A DNA stretch of 64,000 bases from Candidatus Woesearchaeota archaeon (GTDB lineage: Archaea > Nanobdellota > Nanobdellia > Woesearchaeales > UBA9642). Under the pieces are notes generated by a model. That model worked only from the letters and a program-made list of their open reading frames with translations. It had not been told where the DNA came from and did not search any database. The stretch is from NCBI GenBank assembly GCA_026002815.1, contig BPGB01000002.1, positions 124,001 to 188,000 on the forward strand, in the 5' to 3' direction. This document shows, one piece after another, positions 24,326-33,553 of this stretch; within the stretch, counting starts at the first letter, position 1; each line of letters opens with the position of its first letter. A program made the position numbers and the translations under genes.

Positions 24326-25012
24326 TTATAAAATACGGGCATGATTTTGATTAAAAATACTCAGATCATTAATTGATACTTCCATACATTTTAATCCCCA
24401 TATAGATAAACTTCCTTTTGTAATATATCCACCTCTATATTTATTAGGAGATAAATCAAGATTAGGAACTCTAGTTGTTCTTTTATATTCAATTGTATAT
24501 TTTGTATATAATTTGGCTTCGTTTAATTTATAACGTAAATATTCTCTGATTTTATCAATAATAATAGGTTTTATAAAATTACAAACAATATGAAATGATT
24601 GTTTTCCTGAATATCGAATTTCGACGGAATCGATTAATTCAAATTTTAATGCCTCTTCGTATACATCAAATGCGGCCAATTTAGCTTTTCTAAAATCATC
24701 TGTATCAATATCTATAATTCCAAAAGATTCTACTTTCTTCATTGTTGAATGAATAGACACAACTCTACCATGTATATAATCATCATATGTTTGAGGAGTT
24801 AATCTTATAAATTTGGTATTTTTACCTTTTCGTTTAATGATAAATTTATTTAAATCTACTGCAATATAAAAAAAGAGGTCACGGTTTCGGACCTCTTCTA
24901 AGATATTTAATTTATTATTTTGATAATAATTCCAGATATCTAGTTCTGTTAATCCTTTAGAATAAAATTTATTTTTTATAAGAACTGTATCCGGATGCTC
25001 TGGATAAGCCAT
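24326..25012 (-). CDS. archaeo-eukaryotic primase/LigD polymerase-domain-like protein
   Basis: 228 residues. The N-terminal HPDTVLIKNKF, LTELDIWNYYQ and RDLFFYIAVD follow the start of LigD polymerase domains. DID (residues 101-103) would be the metal-binding motif I, and SGKQSFHI (135-142) motif II. Such enzymes are DNA-dependent primase-polymerases that fill gaps at double-strand breaks. Motif III is not securely placed. The start is ATG 25012 after GGAGAT. With the adjacent ligase it makes a split LigD-like pair; no Ku gene is visible. Confidence 0.55.
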   Translation of the reverse strand: MAYPEHPDTVLIKNKFYSKGLTELDIWNYYQNNKLNILEEVRNRDLFFYIAVDLNKFIIKRKGKNTKFIRLTPQTYDDYIHGRVVSIHSTMKKVESFGIIDIDTDDFRKAKLAAFDVYEEALKFELIDSVEIRYSGKQSFHIVCNFIKPIIIDKIREYLRYKLNEAKLYTKYTIEYKRTTRVPNLDLSPNKYRGGYITKGSLSIWGLKCMEVSINDLSIFNQNHARIL

Positions 25013-25017
25013 AATAA

Positions 25018-25245
25018 TCAATCTCCATTAATTTTAATCCATTTATAATATACTCCCATTGCCCAAGAATACGTATAAAAAATAGAGAGGGCAAACATAC
25101 CCCATTGTTGTTGGTGAAACGTTTCAAATAACCAAAAAGGTTGACTTAACATACCAAAAATATATCCCCACCGTGACCATTTTTCAGGTCTAGAAACAAA
25201 CCAAATAGCTAAAGCACTAAAAACTAAAATCCCAGTCTGAATCAT
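25018..25245 (-). CDS. small membrane protein (two to three helices)
   Basis: 75 residues. It is hydrophobic, with GILVFSALAIWFVS near the start, then WGYIFGMLSQPFWLFE and MFALSIFYTYSWAMGVYY. Small proteins with the SQP-W pattern occur in many large phages; function unknown. It ends with the ribosome site of the next gene. Confidence 0.55.
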   Translation of the reverse strand: MIQTGILVFSALAIWFVSRPEKWSRWGYIFGMLSQPFWLFETFHQQQWGMFALSIFYTYSWAMGVYYKWIKINGD

Positions 25246-25252
25246 TTTATCC

Positions 25253-25870
25253 TCACTTTCTGCGAATAATATATGTCATAATATTAGGTTGATTCATATC
25301 CCATCTATATCGAATAATATCTTCTGGTGTACCTTTATATAATAAAAGGTAATCATATGCCGTAATCCATTTTTCAAATGCTACATCATCAAAATACCAA
25401 ATATGTTCATTTGGTCGGTAATGTCTCCACTCAGAATTAATTCCTTCTTTTGGAGGATGTGGAACACTAAAAAAGCCATATTCAAAATTTATTTTCCATA
25501 AATCATCAATATCTACAAAATGTTCAATAACATCAAATGCCAATAAAATATCCCATTTGATATTATAAACACTATTGGAATCAATTGTTGTATAAATAGA
25601 ATCTAAAACATCAAAACCTTCAACTTTAATTCCTTTAGAATACCATGATGCCATTAAAATACCATTACCTGGACCTAATTCTAATATTTTAGATTTTCTA
25701 AGTTTTTCATATGGAACGAATGCTGAAAGTAATCCTAATCTAAGAAAGGCCATTTCAATATTTGTTTTACTATTACGAATTAAATAATTAACATCATATC
25801 GTTTATTCATTTTATCATAATCAATATCCGATTGATACCACATTCCAAATTCATTCTGTTTAAGCTGCAT
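25253..25870 (-). CDS. SAM-dependent methyltransferase, class I
   Basis: 205 residues. Motif I ILELGPGNGILMASW and GFDVLDS mark the SAM site, and WDILLAFDVIEHFVD matches the motif II region of small-molecule or sugar methyltransferases. It overlaps the end of the GT9 gene by 11 bp and lies in a glycan cluster, so sugar methylation is likely. A nucleic acid substrate is not suggested by any motif. Confidence 0.65.
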   Translation of the reverse strand: MQLKQNEFGMWYQSDIDYDKMNKRYDVNYLIRNSKTNIEMAFLRLGLLSAFVPYEKLRKSKILELGPGNGILMASWYSKGIKVEGFDVLDSIYTTIDSNSVYNIKWDILLAFDVIEHFVDIDDLWKINFEYGFFSVPHPPKEGINSEWRHYRPNEHIWYFDDVAFEKWITAYDYLLLYKGTPEDIIRYRWDMNQPNIMTYIIRRK

Positions 25871-27101
25871 TTTCCATCTCCTTGTTTAATTCTAAGGCAA
25901 TTTCAGCTTTTTCCAATAATTTTTCCATTTTAACTAAACATTCATTTATATCTAAATTAAAATAACAAGTTCTATCACATTCTTCCCATGCCATCTTAAA
26001 ACATGGTCCACACTCCGCTTCTCCCATGATTGATTCTGTATATAAATCAATCGGAGATTGACGAATCACTGGTGGATATGCCCCGTGAATATGGAAACAT
26101 GGAACACGAACACTTGTACTAATTGGAATCATAGATGTGTCAGGACAAATAGCTGCTTTTGCCAAAAATGTTAAAGCAACTGAAAAATATATATTTTTTG
26201 AGTGCATTGAAAAATTAAAAACATTTTTATTGGATAATTTTTTAATAAATTGATCGTGAATATTTTTCATCGATGGTTCATCAGTAATTACAATTGGTAA
26301 ATTAAACTTTTCTAATTCATTAATAAATGGAATCCAAAATTCATCAGGTGGCGTTCTATTTAAAGCAGAAGCCCGCTTTTGAATAATAATAAATTCTTTT
26401 TCTTTAATTCCCCATTCATCCAATATAGATTTACAATATTGAATCGCATTATCATCTGGTTTCTGATAAGGCATTAAATCTTCTAAAGTTAAATCATTTA
26501 ATCCCAACCATCTCGCAAATAGCTCATATGCATTTAAATATTTAGATTCTAATGTTCTTTCAATTACACCCTCAAAAATTCCATGATAATCACTTTTAAT
26601 TAAGGCATTTAAAGTAAATGGAAAAGTAATCACATTATCGACTGACTCCCATGATTGAACCATTAAATGAAAGGATGGTCGTGTGGCAAAAATAATTTTA
26701 GAATTTGGATACCTTCTCTTAATAATATTAATTGCGGGCTGTATATAAATTAAATCTCCAATACCACCTAATCTTGAAATTAAAAGATATTTTCCATTAA
26801 CATCCTCACCATTATATGGTCTATAAAGTTTTTCAAAAGATTTTTTTGATTGACGTACGAATTTAATTTTTTTCTCTTCTTCATCTCTCTTTAAAGAATA
26901 ATAAATTCCAGTGGGGACAACATAATCTTTACCTTTATAAAAGATATATTTATCAATATTATTGATATAAAATTGAAAATCTCGGATAGAATTTACAACC
27001 GTATATGACGGAACAAATTTTTCTCTATAGAGAGAAAGAGGAACCATATATCCAATTTTTGATAACTCATTCATAACGTGTTCTTTAATATAATTCTCCA
27101 T
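25860..27101 (-). CDS. GT9-family (heptosyltransferase-like) glycosyltransferase
   Basis: 413 residues. LGGIGDLIYIQPAINIIKRR (the GDxI/LP-type N-terminal motif) and KAAICPDTSMIPIS with the HIHGAYPP region are characteristic of heptosyltransferases and ADP-heptose:LPS enzymes. The C-terminal 45 residues contain four Cys (CGPCFKMAWEECDRTC). It may decorate virion proteins or alter host lipopolysaccharide. It implies a Gram-negative setting. Confidence 0.65.
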   Translation of the reverse strand: MENYIKEHVMNELSKIGYMVPLSLYREKFVPSYTVVNSIRDFQFYINNIDKYIFYKGKDYVVPTGIYYSLKRDEEEKKIKFVRQSKKSFEKLYRPYNGEDVNGKYLLISRLGGIGDLIYIQPAINIIKRRYPNSKIIFATRPSFHLMVQSWESVDNVITFPFTLNALIKSDYHGIFEGVIERTLESKYLNAYELFARWLGLNDLTLEDLMPYQKPDDNAIQYCKSILDEWGIKEKEFIIIQKRASALNRTPPDEFWIPFINELEKFNLPIVITDEPSMKNIHDQFIKKLSNKNVFNFSMHSKNIYFSVALTFLAKAAICPDTSMIPISTSVRVPCFHIHGAYPPVIRQSPIDLYTESIMGEAECGPCFKMAWEECDRTCYFNLDINECLVKMEKLLEKAEIALELNKEMENAA

Positions 27102-27125
27102 TAAACATCTCCTTTTTTTAAAAAT

Positions 27126-27425
27126 TTAACCGCTAATAACAGTTCCCGATCCTGTGATTATTTTACCATTTAAAGAGGATGATAAAACTAAACTTCCGAC
27201 CATCGCACATGGCATACCATCAACTATATGAGTTGATGATCCTGTAATAATTTTTCCAGTATGACCGCATGTTGCTTGAACTGTATCTCCAATTCTAGCG
27301 GTAGGCATTCCTTCTGTCAATACAGATCCAGACCCCGTAATAATTGTTCCTGTGACAGTCAAAGGGCTTTTATGACTATAGCATATTCCTTGAAATTGAG
27401 ATCCTAATGTGGCAACTTGAGGCAT
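27126..27425 (-). CDS. PAAR-repeat spike-tip protein (gp5.4-like)
   Basis: 99 residues. Repeated short strands such as GTIITGSGSVLTEGMPTARI and GKIITGSSTHIVDGMPCAM are PAAR repeats. Such proteins fold as a zinc-bound cone that caps the central tail spike and punctures the outer membrane. It lies next to a coiled-coil tail protein candidate. Confidence 0.85.
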   Translation of the reverse strand: MPQVATLGSQFQGICYSHKSPLTVTGTIITGSGSVLTEGMPTARIGDTVQATCGHTGKIITGSSTHIVDGMPCAMVGSLVLSSSLNGKIITGSGTVISG

Positions 27426-27427
27426 TG

Positions 27428-28054
27428 TTAAGATACCACCTTATTTTCAAATTGATCTACAAAAGATTGTAATTTTGTATTTTCAGTTTCTAATTGTGTA
27501 ATTAATTCTTGCTTTTTTGTAATATTTGCATCTATTCCATATGTTCCATTTTGATCAATCGGATGAGTAATTTGATCATATGTCAAATTCCATTCATTCA
27601 TAGCATTTAACAATGTTTGATTATTATCCCATCCTGGACCAGATCCACCATTATATGCATAACCAACAACTTGTGTAGTTCCCCCTCCTCCTTCGCCTCC
27701 TGTATCAACATCTCTAACAATCGCCCATTTATCCACTTGACTTTTAGAAGTAGTTCCACCAAAAGTTGAAGTTTTGTCATAATAAACATAATCTATATAC
27801 CATACATTAACTCCTTCTGTCGCATCATGAGTATTATTCCAATCTATATTCATTTGATCTCTTATATTTTGAAGTTCAGTTTGAATCTCATTTTCATTAG
27901 GAATCATAACTTGATTTACCAATTCATCTCTTTTATTTTGTAACTCTTCAATTTCTGTATTTAATTTATAAATAGATTGTGAATTTAATTTTATTTTTTC
28001 TTTATATTCATTTACCATATTTACTATAGTTGAACTAGTTATTGTTGAAGGCAT
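27428..28054 (-). CDS. coiled-coil structural protein next to PAAR tip
   Basis: 208 residues. N- and C-terminal coiled coils (residues about 14-50 and 175-205) bracket a Gly/Thr/Tyr-rich middle (DTGGEGGGGTTQVVGYAYNG). It is 3 bp from the PAAR gene, so it is probably a tail or spike accessory protein. Its start overlaps the Nudix stop by 16 bp. Confidence 0.55.
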   Translation of the reverse strand: MPSTITSSTIVNMVNEYKEKIKLNSQSIYKLNTEIEELQNKRDELVNQVMIPNENEIQTELQNIRDQMNIDWNNTHDATEGVNVWYIDYVYYDKTSTFGGTTSKSQVDKWAIVRDVDTGGEGGGGTTQVVGYAYNGGSGPGWDNNQTLLNAMNEWNLTYDQITHPIDQNGTYGIDANITKKQELITQLETENTKLQSFVDQFENKVVS

Positions 28055-28470
28055 TTATGAAGATACTCCGATTCTTCAAAAATTTTTTTTATGATTGGTT
28101 TTAATAAAGGATCTATTTGATATTTTTCTAATTCATTATATGAAAGCCAATAATAAGTGATGTGTTCTTCGCTTAATTGTATATTAAAATCTTCAGATAT
28201 AGTTATTACGTATGTATATAAAAAATATGAATCGTTTAATTTTAAACGGCCCATAAAACATTTCTTATATGAAGATAAATCTAATTTTAATCCAATTTCT
28301 TCAAAAACTTCTCTTTCTAAACATTTTATAAATGTTTCAGAAAATTTTAATTTACCTTTAATAAATTCCCAATAGTTTCCAAAACGTACATTAGGGCTTC
28401 GCTGAAGGATCAATATTTTCGGTATACCATTTATAACTTTTAGGATAACTAAGCCAATGACGTTTACCAT
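28039..28470 (-). CDS. Nudix hydrolase
   Basis: 143 residues with a complete Nudix box at residues 39-61 (G-x5-E-x7-REV-x-EE-x-GL). Nudix enzymes hydrolyse nucleoside diphosphates linked to another group; nucleotide-sugar or cap-like substrates are possible. The start is ATG 28470, 80 bases inside the 3' end of the upstream glycosyltransferase in another frame. The long upstream extension to 28614 is only antiframe of that gene. Confidence 0.7.
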   Translation of the reverse strand: MVNVIGLVILKVINGIPKILILQRSPNVRFGNYWEFIKGKLKFSETFIKCLEREVFEEIGLKLDLSSYKKCFMGRLKLNDSYFLYTYVITISEDFNIQLSEEHITYYWLSYNELEKYQIDPLLKPIIKKIFEESEYLHKCLQQ

Positions 28471-29095
28471 TTTCAAAATTCCTTGCCAAAAAAACGTGTT
28501 TAATAAAATCGGCGGCATGAAGATTATAACTAATTGCTTCGGGACTATTATGTATATTATTTGAATGATGTCTCCAATAATATCCAATTTCAGGATATGT
28601 AAGCCAAATACCATTTAATATAATTAACTGTTCTAAAATAAAATCTGCACGGTATTTCCAATTTTTAATTTCATCTAAATATTTTTCGACATATTCTCTT
28701 TTCATAATAATACAATTATTTGGAATCGTTTCAAACTTTATATCAAAACGTTTCCATTTTTTTCTATAATTTGAAGAGTAGCCTTTATGTGTTCCATCTT
28801 CATTAACTACTTCTTCCCATGCATATATTCCACAAATATTTTCTGTAGTATCGTAATTTTCCATAAATTCTAACATTTTATCATAAATACCTGGTACAAC
28901 ATAATCATCAGGGTCTATTTTTGATACATATTTACTTGTTCCTTTTTTATACCCATCATAGCGACCTTTACCGATATGTTTTTCATAACCATCAACAATA
29001 TAAATATTTATATTTTTATTTGTTTCTAATGATTTCAAACATTGTTCAAAATATTTTTGATTTACATTATATTTTATAATATGTACATCAATCAT
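28391..29095 (-). CDS. GT-A glycosyltransferase, tandem paralogue B
   Basis: 234 residues. MIDVHIIKYNVNQKYFEQC, a GRYDGYKKG stretch and KIDPDDYVVP (DxD-type metal site) define a GT2-like fold. It is closely related to the gene immediately upstream in the operon (29097), with matching EYVEKYLDEIKNW segments, so it arose by tandem duplication. The start is ATG 29095 after GGAGGAG. Confidence 0.65.
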   Translation of the reverse strand: MIDVHIIKYNVNQKYFEQCLKSLETNKNINIYIVDGYEKHIGKGRYDGYKKGTSKYVSKIDPDDYVVPGIYDKMLEFMENYDTTENICGIYAWEEVVNEDGTHKGYSSNYRKKWKRFDIKFETIPNNCIIMKREYVEKYLDEIKNWKYRADFILEQLIILNGIWLTYPEIGYYWRHHSNNIHNSPEAISYNLHAADFIKHVFLARNFENGKRHWLSYPKSYKWYTENIDPSAKP

Positions 29096-29096
29096 T

Positions 29097-29792
29097 TTAT
29101 TTCTCCTCCCACTTTTCTCGTAAATACCATTTGGCATTTTTCGGATTTTTTAACCAATTTTCTTTACCTAAATTAAAATCTTTCATATTAAATATTTCTT
29201 GAATAAAAGAATAGGATTTTCTTGTATATTCGTGAGTATGATTTTGTTTATGTGTATTTTCTGCATGAATTCTCCAATTATAACCAACTTTAGGATATAA
29301 TATCCAATCTCCATTTAAACTTATCAAATTTCTTAAAATATATTCAGATCTATATCTCCAATTTTTAATTTCATCTAAATATTTTTCAACATATTCTCGT
29401 TTCATAACACAAACATGATGAGGAACCCATGAACTTTTAATATCAAATTTTTTCCATTCCTTATTAATAGAAATATTATATGCTATATGATTTCCAATTT
29501 CATTTATTTTTCGTTCATACGTATATATTCCACAGAAATTATTTAAATTTTTATTTTTTATAAAATATAAAATTTCATCAAAAATATTTGGTTCTGGATA
29601 ATCATCTGGATCGACAAATGCAACATATTCATTCGATCCTTTTTGAAATCCTTCATATCGACCTAATCCTATATTATTTTTATAACCATATAAAAAATGT
29701 AATGCAATATTTTTATTTGTTTTTAAAGAGTTTAAACATTCATCAAAATAATTTTGCTTTATATTATATAAAATAATATGGACATCAATCAT
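29097..29792 (-). CDS. GT-A glycosyltransferase, tandem paralogue A
   Basis: 231 residues. MIDVHIILYNIKQNYFDEC, GRYEGFQKG and VDPDDYPEP mirror the downstream copy. Both probably add sugars to phage tail fibres, whose genes precede them. The stop is 1 bp from the next start. Confidence 0.65.
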   Translation of the reverse strand: MIDVHIILYNIKQNYFDECLNSLKTNKNIALHFLYGYKNNIGLGRYEGFQKGSNEYVAFVDPDDYPEPNIFDEILYFIKNKNLNNFCGIYTYERKINEIGNHIAYNISINKEWKKFDIKSSWVPHHVCVMKREYVEKYLDEIKNWRYRSEYILRNLISLNGDWILYPKVGYNWRIHAENTHKQNHTHEYTRKSYSFIQEIFNMKDFNLGKENWLKNPKNAKWYLREKWEEK

Positions 29793-29794
29793 TT

Positions 29795-32700
29795 TTATTT
29801 TACAAAAACTCTAAAAGCTCTTTCATCTGAAACAGTCCCATCAGATACTTGAACCGTAAAATTATAGTATGTATTTATAATTGGTGACGTAATTGTTAAT
29901 AATCCTGAAGAAGAAACACTAACTTCTGGAGGACCGGATAATAAAGTATATGTTAAAGAATTTGTTCCATTATAATATGAAGTTAAATTATATTGAATAT
30001 TACCATTTGTATCTGTTATTAATTCTTCTGGTAAATTATATAATTTTAAGATTGTATCCGTTGTAGTATAAGTTAAAATTGGAACAATACCTGAATACAT
30101 TTCCGCTATAATTGATTGTGGAAAACCACCATTTGTGTATTTAATTATAGAATTAATTGTATAAATATTCTTATTTATATAATCTAAAACTTTTTTATTT
30201 CCGTAATATTCAAATAAAATATATTGATTGCTATTATCTTCATTAATTTCATACCATGTAAATACTAAAGAATTAGTATTTAAATTTATAGAAAATGTTT
30301 CGTTTAATGTATTAAAATCATTAAATGAAATATATCCTTGTGGGTCTGTAATATAAAAATCAGGTTCTCTAATTGTAATATGTGATGCTGTATATGTATG
30401 AGGTGAAAGAGGATGAGATAATGTTATAGTATCTATTAAATTAAAATTAATGGGATCATATTTTTTAATGATAGAATCTCCACCAGAAGTATTTCTAATT
30501 ACAATATATAAATTTCCAGAAGAATCTACATTTGAATGTACAGCAAAAGCATCTATGCTATTATAATATATTATTTCTAAATCTGTGTTCATTTTAATGA
30601 CTCTATAATCATAACTTGTATAATCATACATCCAACAATAAAGAATAAAATATCCATCAACGTAATTAACACCTATATAATCTCTAATTATATTTGGTTC
30701 ATTAACAAATCTATTTTGTTTATATAATAAATTAAATTCAGAATCAAAAACATGGATCATTATTAAATAATAAGTTCTAGAAAAAACATAAATAATATTA
30801 TCAATTTGAAAAATATTAAAATAAGTAATAGAATCATTTAAAAATTCATAATTTTCATTATTTTTAATAATATATTTTAAAGTTGGTCTTGAGAAGGTAT
30901 TTTCATATACATAAACGATTTCTTTAACTGCATCATACGAAACATAATACGGCCAATTTGAGACATGATTGAATAAACGAGCAAATTGATCGTCATTATG
31001 AATACCAATATCACCATAACTTTCAATAAATGTTAATGTATTTTTATCTACTTTATAATACATTGTATCATCAATAACATATAAATAATTATCATTTTGA
31101 TCAGAAAAGATTGCAATTGGAAGATGTTGTTTATGATTAATTATGAAAGTATTAGATAAAAGTAAATTCATATCAAAATCATATTTTTTAACTGTAACAT
31201 TTTCAAACGATCGTGCAAACGAATAAATATAATCCTCATCTACGTAAATAGAACCATTAGAGAAACTATCGATAGAATATTTTTGAATTAAATTATTTGT
31301 ATTTTTATCTATTTTGTAAATATAAGTAATTGATTGATCATCATAATCTAATGTTATTAAAAATATATAAAGATTTGTAACAAAAACAGTCGGTATATAT
31401 TTATTTTTATCTAATTCATTATTATCAGATATATACAATAATTCTTCTGTAGTAAAATCAGAAGATTTATATAGGTAAACTTTATAATTGCCAAAAGAAG
31501 ATGTATCTTGCCTTATATAAAAAAAGTTATCAGAAGAGGAATCATAAAAAGCTATTTTTGGTAAAAAGTATATATTATCAGAAATTATATTGGTTATGTT
31601 ATTAGTTGTAACATCTAGTTTTTTAATATATTTTTTTGATCCTGGCAAATTTTCTCTAGATACATAATATAAATATGGATATTTAAATCCTATAATACTT
31701 ATAATATCATGATTTTTTATATTTTTATTAAGTTTTCTATAAAGATCCACTTTTTGATTTTGAATATTCATTAAACCACTATACCAATCGTTAGTTATAT
31801 CTTCTCTAACAATAACTTTATATAAATCAGAACTATCAAAAGAGAAAGCTAAGAAATTAGAATCCATAACTGATACTTGAAAACTTTGTTGATCATAAAT
31901 ATTTGGATCATCTGCATCTTCAACTTTAACAGTAACCATATATGTTTTATTACTTTCATTTAAAGTTGGAATGATTGTTATTTTTCCGGTAGAATCAATT
32001 GAAATAGATTCTAATGATGTTGAATCATTAATTTCAGAAGATGAAATTGAATAATTTAAATTCAATATATTATTTGATTTTGTTACTGTAGTTTGATAGG
32101 TAAAAGTTTTATTAACTTCTATAAATTGATTATAAATAGGATATAAATCTAATTGAACGACATCAATATTAAATGTTGTAAAATTTGTTGCATCAAATAG
32201 ATCTTTTACAGTTACTGTGACCGTATTTAAATAATCAATTTCATCATAGATTGGTCGAAATATAATTAATCCGGTAGAATCAATTGAAATATCTGGACCA
32301 TAAGGTTCACCATAATCATAATCAAATCCATACTCCACACTATTTTCTAATTTTATAGAATATATAATTGAATCACCATCCGGATCATATGCGTTTGTCT
32401 GATATGTAAATACATCTGTATATTTAATTTTTTGGTTCGGAATTGAATTAATTACAGGGGGATTATTATAAATAATTAAATTAAAATCAGTTGTTGCAAT
32501 ATTTCCGCTAGAATCTGTGACTCGTACCTGTATTTGATGGGTTGCGTCATCGTAATTTGATGTATCATTAATAATACCTGTCGGATCAATATCATAGACA
32601 GATGGTTGATATGTTATTAGCCCTGTTGAATCAACATTAATTGTGTTTGTTAAACTTGTAGAATCCGCAAAATATTCTACAATATCATTATTGGGATCTG

Positions 32701-32830
32701 TTGCTTGAATTTGATACGTAAAAGTTGTTCCTACATGAACAGATTGTGTCGGAATTGGTAAAATTTCTGGTTTAGGTGATAAAATCTGAATGTTAAATGT
32801 TTCAGTTTCAAATAATCCTTCTTCCTTCAT
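29795..32830 (-). CDS. tail-fibre/adhesin-like protein, main (C-terminal) segment
   Basis: 1011 residues as an isolated frame. It begins with repeated Ig/cadherin-type modules with the signatures PxxxSIPNQ and TYQxxAxDPDGD (residues about 10-330), continues with a beta-propeller-like region rich in Tyr/Asp/Asn, and closes with another Ig-like module (TVQVSDGTVSDERAFRVFVK). It is a likely receptor-binding or long-fibre protein. The apparent start has no ribosome site and its sequence continues the cadherin module of the gene at 32808, so both are probably one gene split by a frameshift at 32816-32829. Confidence 0.6.
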   Translation of the reverse strand: MKEEGLFETETFNIQILSPKPEILPIPTQSVHVGTTFTYQIQATDPNNDIVEYFADSTSLTNTINVDSTGLITYQPSVYDIDPTGIINDTSNYDDATHQIQVRVTDSSGNIATTDFNLIIYNNPPVINSIPNQKIKYTDVFTYQTNAYDPDGDSIIYSIKLENSVEYGFDYDYGEPYGPDISIDSTGLIIFRPIYDEIDYLNTVTVTVKDLFDATNFTTFNIDVVQLDLYPIYNQFIEVNKTFTYQTTVTKSNNILNLNYSISSSEINDSTSLESISIDSTGKITIIPTLNESNKTYMVTVKVEDADDPNIYDQQSFQVSVMDSNFLAFSFDSSDLYKVIVREDITNDWYSGLMNIQNQKVDLYRKLNKNIKNHDIISIIGFKYPYLYYVSRENLPGSKKYIKKLDVTTNNITNIISDNIYFLPKIAFYDSSSDNFFYIRQDTSSFGNYKVYLYKSSDFTTEELLYISDNNELDKNKYIPTVFVTNLYIFLITLDYDDQSITYIYKIDKNTNNLIQKYSIDSFSNGSIYVDEDYIYSFARSFENVTVKKYDFDMNLLLSNTFIINHKQHLPIAIFSDQNDNYLYVIDDTMYYKVDKNTLTFIESYGDIGIHNDDQFARLFNHVSNWPYYVSYDAVKEIVYVYENTFSRPTLKYIIKNNENYEFLNDSITYFNIFQIDNIIYVFSRTYYLIMIHVFDSEFNLLYKQNRFVNEPNIIRDYIGVNYVDGYFILYCWMYDYTSYDYRVIKMNTDLEIIYYNSIDAFAVHSNVDSSGNLYIVIRNTSGGDSIIKKYDPINFNLIDTITLSHPLSPHTYTASHITIREPDFYITDPQGYISFNDFNTLNETFSINLNTNSLVFTWYEINEDNSNQYILFEYYGNKKVLDYINKNIYTINSIIKYTNGGFPQSIIAEMYSGIVPILTYTTTDTILKLYNLPEELITDTNGNIQYNLTSYYNGTNSLTYTLLSGPPEVSVSSSGLLTITSPIINTYYNFTVQVSDGTVSDERAFRVFVK

Positions 32831-33509
32831 CAGTTGCGGTTATTTTAATTTGATAAGTACCTTCTGGTGTGTCATTTTCAGAAATGTAAGTAAATGATTT
32901 TGTTATGTTATCAATTTGAATATTTCCAGTTAAGCCAGGAGTTAATAATTCATATGTAAAATTAACTGTATCCGGGGTCTCATCTGTGTAATTAAATGCA
33001 AAAGAAATAGTATCACCTTGATAAACAATTTGATCTGGAATTGGACTCAAAATTGGTGATTTATTATCAGAATAAACACGAAGCGTATATATCTGAGAAT
33101 CAGATAGATTATATTTATCATATACCGTAAATTTTACCGTATGATCTCCGATATCAGAAAATTGAATATTATTCCAAGTGATCGATCCCGTAAATGGATC
33201 AATACCCATACCTTCTGGATATTCATTTAATTCAAATCTAAATGATTCATTTGGATCTAAATCCTCTACCTTAACATTATAAATATATTTTTCTTTATAA
33301 TTAACTCTGTCAGGTGGCACACTAACAATTTTAGGTGGATGTGTAAAAAATTCTTTATTTAAAGGTTTATAAACAAAAAGTTCGATAATATCACATTCAG
33401 AATATCTTCGGTCAACATTATATAAAATTATATTTCCTGTTTCATCATCATATCCATAATCATCATAATAATTTAAAAATCCATTTTTTGTTCCTACCAT
33501 TAAATACAA
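32808..33509 (-). CDS. tail-fibre-like protein, N-terminal segment (frameshifted)
   Basis: 233 residues. It contains two Ig-like He_PIG/cadherin modules (DPNESFRFELNEYPEGMGID and SPILSPIPDQIVYQGDT). It stops in mid-module at TYQIKITATDEG, exactly where the next frame continues with LFETETFNIQIL. The only starts are TTG 33509 and ATG 33500, both without a Shine-Dalgarno, and the same frame carries protein-like sequence upstream (DYITLNTEFNFHKSLNNFAL) into the end of the 33554 gene. It is probably the middle part of one longer fibre gene. Confidence 0.5.
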   Translation of the reverse strand: MYLMVGTKNGFLNYYDDYGYDDETGNIILYNVDRRYSECDIIELFVYKPLNKEFFTHPPKIVSVPPDRVNYKEKYIYNVKVEDLDPNESFRFELNEYPEGMGIDPFTGSITWNNIQFSDIGDHTVKFTVYDKYNLSDSQIYTLRVYSDNKSPILSPIPDQIVYQGDTISFAFNYTDETPDTVNFTYELLTPGLTGNIQIDNITKSFTYISENDTPEGTYQIKITATDEGRRII

Positions 33510-33553
33510 AAGAGCAAAATTATTTAGTGATTTATGAAAATTAAATTCTGTAT

